A DNA stretch of 20,913 nt. Origin: Hemicentrotus pulcherrimus (taxonomy: Eukaryota > Echinodermata > Echinoidea > Camarodonta > Strongylocentrotidae). The stretch is taken from contig BEXV01000902.1 of NCBI GenBank assembly GCA_003118195.1, positions 133,971 to 154,883 of the forward strand. The letters are read 5' to 3'. The stretch's first letter is position 1, and each line of letters opens with the position of its first letter. This document shows positions 9,591 to 18,302 of this stretch, one piece after another. A program made the translations under genes and the position numbers. The notes under the pieces were generated by a model, which saw only the letters and a list, made by a program, of their open reading frames with translations, was not told the DNA's origin and made no database searches.

Positions 9591-11807
9591 CATGTCCAGA
9601 ATGTATCAAGCTCATCTGGAGGTTACATGTCTCTGCAAGCAAACACCGGGCTTTCATCATCGATGGATGACTATGACATCCCTCCTGTGCGTAAACAACC
9701 CCCCACCGCCACCTCCCTGGCATCACCCCATCCAAAACAAGGCTTACACACATCACCGATGCAAGGCTTGCACACATCACCGACACACCACGGACGAACA
9801 ACGCCACCGGGACATGAACTCTATGACACGCCTCCAAGCGTGCAGAGAATCTCCCCGAACGAAACCTACGATGTGCCGCCCCGTGCGTTTGGAAGCGGGG
9901 AATCGTTGAATTTGAAGAGCGGACAGAGCTCTCCGAAGCAGGAGAATGTTGATGAGATTTATGACACGCCCCCATGTAAACGGGATGTGTCCGGTCAGAA
10001 CAGTTTCCCCCAGGATGTGTACGATGTCCCGCCATCATTGCAAAAGGCGAAGGATGAGAAGTCGCCATCTGTGAGCACGCTTTCTATGAGCACACTAGAC
10101 TCTGTTGATACATATGACATACCGCCTTCCCAGCAAGGTGACAATGATGTGTACGATGTTATTCCTCCGCTTAAAGGCGGCCCCGTGTCGCCACCTCCCG
10201 TAGAGCTCTATGATACTCTGCCACAAAGAACTCCAACACCGCAGCGGGTGTATGAAACACAACTGCAAAAGGACACTGGTGATTTGTATGATGTGCCTCC
10301 GAGTAAGCAAGTTCAGCCTGATGAATTGTACGATACACCCGCAAGGCACGGACAGCTATATGATGCGCCTCCTACTGCACGTGGTCTAAGGCCACAGCCT
10401 GGAAGCACCCAGAGACGCATTTCGGATCACGTTTATGACATTCCTCCAACAGTAACGCAGGACAGGCCAGCAGTAGGACCCGTCGCGCTGTCGCAGCATC
10501 ATCGTTCGGCGGATGACATCACAGACGGAGTTGCTAAATTGTCTCTCCCACAATTATCAAAATCGGCAGACTGTATAGATGAAACTCTTGGGAGGAGATT
10601 AAATCTTGATCGCGATGCTGCCATGGACTTGCTTATAAAGCGACAGCAAGCCCTTGATTCAGCTGTAGCATACATGCTTAGTTATGTCAGTAGCACGTGG
10701 AGGCACCAGGACAACCTGCAGCCGCATATTCACGAAATCAGAGCGGCATGCAATCAGCTTAAGTTAGCATCCAAAGAGTTCATGGAATTCTGTGACGGTG
10801 TGTTAGTAAACGCCCTCTATGTTTCGGATCATAGTCTTCATGAACAACTGAGCAAACAGTATAAGCCCATTCAGGATGAGCATCAGGTAATGGCCAAAGC
10901 GTCGGCGATGCTGGATGAATGCAACTGGGATGTGAACGCACTCATGCACAAGACTAGCTCAATTCCCAGCAGCAATGAGCTGGACACTTTTGCAGCTACT
11001 GCCAGGAGTCTTCCAGACGATGTGAAAAGGTTTGTGGTGTTTGTGCAGGGTAACTCATCCCTGCTCTTCAAAAGGGCAGGGATCATCCAGAACAGACCCT
11101 TGCCAACACCACCTCCCAACTCAGCAGGACTGTCCAGCAACTGGATGGCTGCAGAGAAGGAGACCCTGGTGACCACCGCGCCGATCCAAGCCACCAGGGA
11201 AACCATTCGCAGCAGGCCGCTACCCTTGGTGCCCAGCGTCGCAGTGGCCCCTCAGCAGCAGATCCACGCCCAGACTAATGGAAACCACATCATGCCTGAA
11301 AACGGCAAGATGCCGGAGTACGGATACGTCCAGAAGCCACAGTCCATCAATAACAGGCAGATCATCATCACAACAGATCAACCTCCAATGTCTCCTCCCC
11401 TCTCTCCAGGAGATCAGCAGCTCCTAACGTTCTATTACACAGAGGTGGAGACACTATTCACCGCCTTGCACAATGCCATCGATCTCTTCTTCTCCTGCAT
11501 AGATGGCAACCAGCCACCGAAGGTGTTTGTTGCTCACAGCAAGCACATCATCCTCCTGGGTCACAAGCTGGTGTTCGTAGGCGACACGCTCCACCACAAC
11601 CTTCATAGCCTGGAGGTGAAGAACCGTATCATCCACCACAGTGACTCCCTCTGCGACTGCCTCAATGTGAGCGTCAGTGCCACCAAGAACGCGGCCCTCC
11701 AGTTCCCTGCGGTACAGCCTCTGCAGGAGATGGTGGACAGGATTACCGATGTTGCTTCCTGCAGCCGAGATCTCAAGGAAATCATTCTGATCAACACTCC
11801 TGCATGA
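9591..11807 (+). CDS. BCAR1-like: CAS-family docking/scaffold protein (BCAR1/p130Cas, NEDD9, EFS homologue), terminal coding exon
   Basis: CAS proteins are focal-adhesion adaptors. Src and FAK phosphorylate their substrate domain to recruit Crk and drive migration signalling. The exon encodes 738 residues up to TGA at 11805. Residues 1-300 form the substrate domain, with YDxP-like tyrosines at 28, 78, 93, 124, 144, 175, 188, 207, 221, 233, 247, 257 and 282. Residues about 325-500 form the serine-rich helical domain, containing RDAAMDLLIKRQQALDSAV-type helices. RPLPTPPP (502-509) and RPLPLVP (542-548) are Src-type SH3 ligands. EYGYV (576-580) matches the position of the vertebrate YDYV Src-SH2 site. 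Residues about 605-735 are the CAS C-terminal FAT-like bundle, with FVAHSKHIILLGHKLVF as its hallmark. The N-terminal SH3 domain is missing because it lies in upstream exons. An assignment to one vertebrate paralogue is not possible, since invertebrates usually have a single CAS gene. The family call is very secure. Confidence 0.96.
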   Translation, partial: HVQNVSSSSGGYMSLQANTGLSSSMDDYDIPPVRKQPPTATSLASPHPKQGLHTSPMQGLHTSPTHHGRTTPPGHELYDTPPSVQRISPNETYDVPPRAFGSGESLNLKSGQSSPKQENVDEIYDTPPCKRDVSGQNSFPQDVYDVPPSLQKAKDEKSPSVSTLSMSTLDSVDTYDIPPSQQGDNDVYDVIPPLKGGPVSPPPVELYDTLPQRTPTPQRVYETQLQKDTGDLYDVPPSKQVQPDELYDTPARHGQLYDAPPTARGLRPQPGSTQRRISDHVYDIPPTVTQDRPAVGPVALSQHHRSADDITDGVAKLSLPQLSKSADCIDETLGRRLNLDRDAAMDLLIKRQQALDSAVAYMLSYVSSTWRHQDNLQPHIHEIRAACNQLKLASKEFMEFCDGVLVNALYVSDHSLHEQLSKQYKPIQDEHQVMAKASAMLDECNWDVNALMHKTSSIPSSNELDTFAATARSLPDDVKRFVVFVQGNSSLLFKRAGIIQNRPLPTPPPNSAGLSSNWMAAEKETLVTTAPIQATRETIRSRPLPLVPSVAVAPQQQIHAQTNGNHIMPENGKMPEYGYVQKPQSINNRQIIITTDQPPMSPPLSPGDQQLLTFYYTEVETLFTALHNAIDLFFSCIDGNQPPKVFVAHSKHIILLGHKLVFVGDTLHHNLHSLEVKNRIIHHSDSLCDCLNVSVSATKNAALQFPAVQPLQEMVDRITDVASCSRDLKEIILINTPA
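9738..9785 (+). repeat. 24-bp in-frame tandem duplication inside the CAS exon
   Basis: Two adjacent 24-base units encode QGLHTSPM and QGLHTSPT. They lie between the first and second YDxP motifs, in a proline/threonine-rich linker. Both carry an HTSP that could be a proline-directed kinase site. The nucleotide copies differ at only a few positions, so the event is fairly recent. Confidence 0.85.
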
Positions 11808-11922
11808 TGTCAGCATGGAGGCTGGAACAACAACCTATGATACGTTCTTGACCTTCATAAACAGTTCTGTCCAAACAAAGCGTGTGGATACAATATAAAT
11901 AATATCTATATGATTAGATAGG

Positions 11923-11928
11923 AATAAA
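11923..11928 (+). terminator. Proximal poly(A) signal AATAAA
   Basis: A canonical hexamer lies 116 bases after the CAS stop codon. A GT-containing stretch (GCTTGTGGCTG, near 11947) follows about 20 bases later and could serve as the downstream element. Use of this site would give a short 3' UTR of about 135 bases. Confidence 0.55.
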
Positions 11929-13384
11929 GTTTGTACAATCAGAGCTGCTTGTGGCTGCAGCAACAAGAGACGTAAACGAGTTCAGCTTGAGTCAGTCAAA
12001 TCAGAAGACCCTAAGCTTTATTGGTGACACCTGGAATGGAAAGTGAAAGGACACATTTCAGTGAGGCTCATTAATGCTTGGGACATATTTCTCCAATCAT
12101 GTTACATACATAAAAGACGTGATTGAAGTCTTCTATAATGGAAGTAGTATGTCATTTATGATGATGGCATTTGTTGTGAATTAATTAAGGAATGTCAATA
12201 CTAACAAGACAAACTCCCAAAAGAAACAATATACTAATTTTCTAAGAAAGGAGGACATATGTATAATACGCTTGACATTGAAGTGCATGGATGCTTGTGA
12301 AGTAAACTGCCTGTTTATTGATATGATTTTTTTACAAGAGGCCCAGAAGGCATCACTACCGTACATACAACTGCCACGACCTGTTGTAACACAGGTAGTT
12401 CGCTTTTGCTTGATATAATGCATGGTGCATGATTGGGGCAGTCAACTACTCTAGTACAATGCAATCATTTGGTCAATTCTTTAGCTCTCATAATTTTTTT
12501 CAAAGCACAAAATATATACAAATTTATCCAGCAGATAGTCATTCAAGTCTGAAAATAGAATAAATGTGCAGTGTGTAGCAGTATGCCATTCTTATTTAAA
12601 CCCAATGATAAATTTGACCATTCTTGACTAGTTATAAATAGTTTTAGATTTTTTTTTAAAATCCCTCTTTTGGCTTTGCAGAACAGTTTACGAGTGTATG
12701 GTTGTTACGTTATTTGAACTTTGAAGTATTATATCTCTCATTTTTTTGAAAATATTCTGTACAGAGAACAACAATAAGCTGTGCTGGTCACAATTTTGCT
12801 CTTCGATGAAGATATGATATTAATAATCCTTTTTCTAATGTTGATTCTGAGATTGGAATGTTCATTTTTGCATTGGTTTGGTGCTGCATGTCAGTTTCTT
12901 TTACTATATAGCATTGAAAGTGTGGAAAGTCACAATAATCATACATGGTATTTTGTACAGCATATGCAAACCTCATTTGTGAAACATCAACAACTTCTTT
13001 TTTCTTAGAATACTTTATTTTATAACTAGTTCAGAAAATAGGAGAGATTCAAGAGAGATAGATAGTGTATGTTGAAGTAGGCAAAGAAAACAAATTGATA
13101 TGAACAATTTATTAGTGTCCTTCATGATATGGACAGTTTATTTTTCTCATAAAACATATGTGAATGCATTTAAACATCCAATCTGTTTGAAGAAAGGGAC
13201 AAGTTTGGTGGATTAGAAAGTTCAATTTTTGTCTTCTTCTCTGGCCTGTCTAGAAAATAAAGGAATTGTCTTCTTTTACATGATAAGAACTAGGACAATA
13301 GTTGTTAGTTAATGGTTATTAAATATCACCAAGGATGCTGGAGGCAAGAAGAAGTAATGGGAGGGAGTGTCATCATGGCGTGAA

Positions 13385-13440
13385 AGCCAGTAACCTCTCG
13401 TTAGAGAGAAATTGCTGGCTTGAATAAATGATGATGATAA
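13385..13440. repeat. Nested hairpin followed by an (ATG)n-like tail
   Basis: AGCCAGTAA (13385-13393) pairs with TTGCTGGCT (13412-13420), and inside it CTCTC (13395-13399) pairs with GAGAG (13404-13408) around a GTTA loop. TTGAATAAATGATGATGATAAG follows directly, in the style of a SINE 3' tail. No Pol III boxes were found upstream, so if it is a SINE only its 3' end is left. Confidence 0.4.
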
Positions 13441-13560
13441 GATGAAGTTCAAATTTTTACCATTTAAACCTTATAATTCAGTGGGTAAGCTAAGGATCAA
13501 CCCTATGCTGGAAAGACTTTTAGGGACTCTGGCTATTCATTGTCACCAATCTACGTTCCA

Positions 13561-13858
13561 ATAGAGTATCGAAGCTGTGACTAAACTAATTTTGAAATTT
13601 CTCAATTTTTTCTTCAATTTCCGAAAGGGCATCAAAAATAATGTCCAAATATGACCATCTGAATAAAAAGATTGCCTATGGGAACTCAGTGTTATATGCT
13701 CTGGCTCCTAACCACAGTCATATCTCAGCCAAAACTTAACTTGTTTAATTGGTTTATGACATTTGGACATTATTTTTGATGATCTTTCGGAAAATGAGGA
13801 AAAAAATTGAGAGATTCTCAAAATAGATTTTTGATGACGTCACACTTCACAACTCTAT
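13561..13858. mobile_element. Inverted-repeat MITE-like element, arms of about 90 bp
   Basis: The left arm (13561-13650) and right arm (13761-13858) are inverted copies. ATAGAGT and GAAGCTGTGAC at the left face GTCACACTTCAC and ACTCTAT at the right. CATCAAAAATAATGTCCAAAT ends the left arm, and its reverse complement starts the right one. The TTTCTCAATTTTTTC and TTTCCGAAAG blocks also match in inverse. A unique-looking loop of about 110 bases separates the arms. I see no clear target-site duplication, so the exact ends and the superfamily are undetermined. It has no coding capacity. Confidence 0.7.
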
Positions 13859-16191
13859 AATCTCAAGGCAGCAAACGGCAAGAAACTGTGTCTGTGAATA
13901 ATCACTCAGCTTGAGAAAGTCCACAGGAGTTTCTGAAGGCTTGCATACTAAATGGTAAGGTTGGTATAAGGATAAACTTCATCCTATGATGACCCCAACC
14001 AATGAAAGTTTTTTATATGATGCTGATGATGATTAGTGATAGTGATTCATTAGGAGAGGCTTGCTGTGATACATATTTGTAAATAGTGAAGCCTACAGGT
14101 ATAGGAAGATGGTGAGGTTCATATGTAATTTTGAATTGTTTAATTTATTGTTTTTTTATATATATTTTATGAGGATTGTTTCTCTATTTTTCTCTTTCAT
14201 ATTTTGTAAAGATAATTTATATGTGATACAGATTTTAGGCAGCATTGTGTTGTACAGAACATTTCTGCATAAAATAAAACTTTTGGTTTGCGACCAAAAG
14301 TTAGTATTTTCACTTTCGCATTCCAAAAGTTTGAAAGAAAAGGTGTACATTTTTTTGTGGACTGGGTTTGTTTCAGGAATCAGAGCTTCTCTTAAATTGC
14401 TGCAAAACATCATATTCCAAAATCAAACGTTATAATCTGTCAGGAACATGAGGAAAATGTTATTAATACAGAGTGCTTTGGTAGAAAATTTCACTTTTTT
14501 AGGCTGAAATTGCAACAGTTTTCATATCAATTCTTCTCTGTTATAGTGGGACCTAACTTTCTTGATTGGTTGAGAAAGTGCAGGAATTTGTTTTGCTTGG
14601 ACAAAAAAAGTGTTAGCTGTATTTGTTATAGCTCTATACAGAAGCTCTGAACAGATATCAAATGATCCGTTTGGAGTGAGAAGGTTGTTAGCTCATTTAC
14701 TTTAACACAGAGATAACACCCGTCTGCCTCCGAAGGGACAAAATGTGGTTGACACTTGCCCTATGGTCACATGGTACATCGAGAATCATGGGATACGTAC
14801 GTACCAGATTGATTCATCCACTGGGTTTACTTTTTATAATCTTAACAATTATCACCATGGTTGCCAAAATTTAATTCCTACTTATTAGAATAGAGCTTAG
14901 ACTTCAGTTTATTCTGGAGTTCACAAATTTCTCAATGTTTAACATCCAATACCCTCAACAAATTTGAAAAAATATTATACTAATTAAAGTGACATGTGTT
15001 AGATATTTGATAGGTTGTAGAAATTTGTATTGTCTTTCCTTCGCTTGCCATGATAAAATGTATCTCGTTTGCCAGACCAGCAATTAGTTTAGCACAAACA
15101 CTTTCCCCCCCTCATATTTATTCGCCTGTACTTAAAACTGGTGGAGGGGGGAAAAAAAACATACAAAATATAACCACCCAGCTCCTTTACACTCTTTAGC
15201 TGACCTTATACAATCATGTTATAATGCAGGCATTAAAAAAAAAAAAGAAAACACAAAATGTTTTGTTTTAAATCACAAATAAACAGTTGTAGTTGCAAAC
15301 AAATGGTTTATTCCTGAGATTTTAGTGAAATATATACTGACTAAATTATGATGAAACAAAAGACAATATTTCTAGAATGGCTAAAACCACTGCCCTGAAT
15401 CCCTGAATTAAACTTAAATCATATCTGTTGGGCAATTGCAATTTCTTGACACAAGTTTAAACTCCTTAAATATCTGTTAGGGCCTTGGGCCCCCCATTCC
15501 TTCCCTTCTAATTGTATTTGTTGCTTTGAATTTATTACACATTTTGAAACAGTAATAGTGATTGAGAGTTGAGTTCAAAACCCTATCATTAAAAACCCTT
15601 TTTCAGAACTGTTTCTTTTGTATTTAACAACGAATTTTGACTATCTTATACTGACATGATATTTTTGTAATAATTTTCAGCTAACTGTGTATGATTAATA
15701 GCGAAAGCAATGATGATACTTTTGCTTAGGGAAAGTTTGATTGAAGACATGTATTTCTTTGACTGGTGAGATTTTTGTCACTATGATATATATTCTATAA
15801 CTGGAAATCTTTTTTGCTACAACTATTAATTTGCCTTTCATTTCATGAACTTTTTTTAAATCAAGGAATGTGTGACTTGAAAGGCACAGAAGATATGTTA
15901 ATGTGTACATACATATTTGTGTGTATGAGCTTTCCATGTATAAAGCCGGTATAAAGACGACTAAGTGTATTCATTTCTTTTCGAGATATGGCCAACTACA
16001 ACGCTAGGTGTGTAGCTCAAGATTATGTCTTTAAAATATTAATCTTTTTATAACTCTGGAATGATTAAATGAATTCTACTTAAGAAAAGCATATTGCGTA
16101 CTTAAAAGATGAAAGTACAGAAGGTTATGAAGTGGAAGGTTTGTTTTGTGAATGTGTATGTAGATATAAACTGTGTATGTGATGTTACATC

Positions 16192-16197
16192 AATAAA
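16192..16197 (+). terminator. Distal poly(A) signal AATAAA with upstream UGUA motifs
   Basis: The hexamer is preceded within 40 bases by three TGTA tetramers (16155, 16159 and 16174), the sequence bound by cleavage factor Im in animals. It is followed by GT-containing sequence around 16239-16255. Base composition changes abruptly to purine-rich shortly after. This is the most convincing 3'-end context in the downstream region, but whether it belongs to the CAS transcript is inferred. Confidence 0.4.
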
Positions 16198-16254
16198 CAG
16201 ATATTATTAATGAAGACCGTTTCTCGTCAGCTTTAATCAAATTGTTTAATTGTA

Positions 16255-16590
16255 TGGTTGAGAGATATAGATATGGATATGATAAAAGTGATGAAAAGAG
16301 AGAACAGGAAAGGGGAAAGAGAGGGAGAGCATTGGAAAAAAGTTAAAAGGGGCAGAGAGAAAGAGATGGTTGGACAATGATGGATGGATAAGGAAGAGAA
16401 AGTGAAATTGAGGGGGAAAGTAAAAAAGGAAAATGAAGAAAGAAATGTAGGTGCTAAAATGTCAATGGTAGGATAGGGAGAAGGAGAGGGGAGGACATAT
16501 GTGAAAAGAGGAAATGGAGGAATAGATGTAGTATAAGAAGGGGGGAGTGTCACAGAATTCAGAGTCCTGGAGAAAGAATGAAAAGGAGTC
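16255..16590. repeat. Long polypurine-rich tract
   Basis: Some 330 bases are dominated by G and A on the + strand, for example GGAAAGGGGAAAGAGAGGGAG near 16310 and GGGAGAAGGAGAGGGGAGGA near 16476. It fades into A-rich DNA to about 16760. Minus-strand frames here are Ser/Phe/Leu/Pro-rich composition artefacts and are not called. Confidence 0.75.
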
Positions 16591-16868
16591 ACATATAAAA
16601 TTAACAACAGAGGGCAAGATAAATAAAGGAATCATCAGTAAGACAACTGAAACATACATGAGCAAAAATGGAGATGTAAAGATCAACAATATAGAACAAA
16701 TGGAAAGATAATCAAATAGTAAATGAAAATAACAAGATGGCATAGATGAAAAAAAGAAAAAGCATACATGTACAAGCTGTCTACGGAAAGAGAATGGGGG
16801 CAATGATTTACATGCATGTGAATAAATAACCTCTGGGCAAAAACGTCCATGTATATACTACGCTCTGA

Positions 16869-16939
16869 ATGAACATGGCTGGTAGTCGATATCTTCCAGA
16901 ACTGGAACTCGGTCAACGACTGTACCACAAGCTAATCTC
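16869..16939 (+). CDS. Candidate first coding exon of an unidentified second gene
   Basis: A TGA at 16866-16868 is followed in frame by ATG AAC ATG GCT. The second ATG (16875) has a good initiation context (AACATGG). The frame then reads GSRYLPELELGQRLYHKLI, a mixed hydrophobic/charged peptide unlike the low-complexity frames nearby. It ends at TC|GTAAGT, a consensus 5' splice donor at 16940. The exon would encode 23 complete codons plus two bases (phase 2). CpG and codon composition differ from the AT-rich flanks. I do not recognise the protein, and I found no matching acceptor exon in the remaining 4 kb. It may be a chance frame, or the next exon may lie beyond the window. Confidence 0.35.
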
Positions 16940-17413
16940 GTAAGTGGTCAAAAAGATATTAATGAAACCTCACACTCGGTGTTCACAGGGCCGTAAACAT
17001 GAAAATCACTACCTCGGACCAATTCCATTGAGTAATGCCTCACACCTTGACACCATTTTCATTAATGCTCTAATGATATGTCATGTGCCCTCTGACAAAA
17101 AAAATGTGAATATGTTCCAACATATACATGTGTAACAGCCATGTGTGTACATACATATTGGATAACACCTGCGATTAATAACCCTTGTGATAGGTAATAA
17201 TTTGATCAAAATATTTCAATCTTTAAATTTGCCAGACCTTGTTAAAATCCTTTTTAGTTTAAAAATTAAATTTCTTACACTATTGATTTAAGCTCATCAA
17301 TCATTCAATTATGAGGCAAGATGTAAATGATATGTAAAAAGTAAAAAAATCGGTATAATAAATGTAGATTCTAACTTAAATAGAATGAATGAATATTCAC
17401 GAACTCTGATAAT

Positions 17414-17545
17414 TAATAATAATAATAATAATAACTATTTCTTATATGGCGCTTTTCAGGAAGGCCCTATCAAAGCGCTTTACAGATTATTACCCCGGTC
17501 ATCGGATTCAGGCTTACCCGCACACAATGTATGCACATTCTAATA
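17414..17545 (-). mobile_element. 3' end of a SINE/LINE with GCGCTTT motifs and an (ATT)n tail
   Basis: On the minus strand the piece reads GATGACCGGGGTAATAATC, then TGTAAAGCGCTTTGATAGGG, then AAAAGCGCCATATAAGAA, and ends in (ATT)n (17415-17434 on the + strand). The paired GCGCTTT / AAAGCGC words followed by TATAA and an ATT repeat are typical of the 3' tails that many deuterostome SINEs share with L2/CR1-type LINEs. No head with Pol III boxes is visible beyond 17545, so this is a 5'-truncated copy. Confidence 0.55.
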
Positions 17546-17675
17546 AGAGCCTCATCATATGTATATGATGCTAAAGGGATGGCCGACAGGTGAATTTAAT
17601 TCTATAAGTAATGTAGCAATATTGATACAAAATTACTTCACTATTAAACATCCCCAGGTGATTTGGTTTGGACAT

Positions 17676-17894
17676 GGTGTGCCACTCAAGACTCGAAATC
17701 CATACCCATTATTAGGGGGCATTTTTCTCAAAAAAAAAAAGATCTTCTTTTTCTTTTTTTTCCCAACAATTTTGGTTGTTTTTCAGGTGTTTGCATTGCA
17801 AACACCCAAAAATTTTGCAAATTTTGGTATTTTAAAAGTGGGACCAATGTTTAGGGTTTTTTTGTGAAAAAGTTACCCATAAGAGCGGCACACC
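17676..17894. mobile_element. Possible nonautonomous DNA element with 12-bp terminal inverted repeats
   Basis: GGTGTGCCACTC at 17676-17687 is mirrored by GAGCGGCACACC at 17883-17894, with one mismatch. Inside are ATACCC / GTTACCCAT-like subterminal words, long A and T runs (17733-17762), and the near-palindrome GTGTTTGCATTGCAAACAC around 17788. No target-site duplication is obvious, which keeps the confidence low. Confidence 0.35.
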
Positions 17895-17943
17895 CCTGTT
17901 TGTCTTACTATGAGAGAACATCATGAATAAAACATAAACCAGA

Positions 17944-18023
17944 TTAACCTGTTGGCTACTGAATTATCTTATTCCCATAGGCTTAACACAGGGACCACCA
18001 GGTTCCCATAAGCAATGGGTTAA
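17944..18023. mobile_element. 80-bp TTAA-bounded miniature element (piggyBac-type MITE candidate)
   Basis: The tetranucleotide TTAA stands at both ends (17944-17947 and 18020-18023). Inward from them, CCTGTTGGCTACTG and the reverse complement of CATAAGCAATGGG form imperfect inverted ends starting with CC. TTCCCATA occurs twice inside (17972 and 18003). TTAA duplication with CC ends is the signature of the piggyBac superfamily. The element has no coding room, so it would depend on a transposase elsewhere. Confidence 0.45.
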
Positions 18024-18302
18024 GGTGATGTTCCTCCACAAATCTGGCAACCTTTCTATCCTCTTTCCATTTTCTTTCAGCGGTTAATAAAGTGACATTT
18101 TTAGATGGGTCATTGCCCAAAGCATTTTGCGACTTGTTCCCATTTCGTCTTTGTGAAGGGTAACAATTTATGCCCCCAAATGAAATGTTCCCCCCAAAGC
18201 GTCAATCTTATATGGCACAGGACAAGACACTCTGATTAATTGGCTTCTTGCTCTTGTCTTATGGCTAATAAGCTCAAACATGCCATCATTCATAAAAAAC
18301 CT

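Larger units (their letters stand above)
11808..16215 (+). other. 3' UTR and/or downstream noncoding region of the CAS gene
   Basis: No frame after the TGA shows protein similarity. The first poly(A) signal comes 116 bases after the stop codon, and several more AATAAA hexamers follow (12559, 13256, 13423). The last, at 16192, sits in the best 3'-end context. Two Pumilio-type octamers are present, TGTAAATA at 14078-14085 and TGTACATA at 15904-15911. Between these items the sequence is AT-rich and unremarkable. An inverted-repeat element interrupts it at 13561-13858. How far the transcript extends cannot be read from the sequence. Confidence 0.5.

Noticed and set aside
9565..9909. 114-codon + strand frame overlapping the splice acceptor
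   Set aside because: It starts in the intron and is out of frame with the CAS protein; its peptide is a frame-shifted shadow of the real exon.
9445..10068. 207-codon minus-strand frame opposite the CAS exon
   Set aside because: It is the antisense shadow of the YDxP-rich sequence. The + frame has unmistakable CAS domains, while this one has no similarity and runs into the intron.
11454..11816. Minus-strand frames opposite the CAS C-terminal domain (also 10883-11206)
   Set aside because: They are composition shadows of the conserved + strand bundle, with no independent evidence.
15102..15154. TTTCCCCCCCTC facing GAGGGGGGAAA, a possible stem
   Set aside because: The arms are essentially homopolymers, so pairing is expected by chance given C and G runs nearby.
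16233..16803. Minus-strand Ser/Phe/Pro-rich frames
   Set aside because: They are artefacts of the polypurine tract on the + strand.
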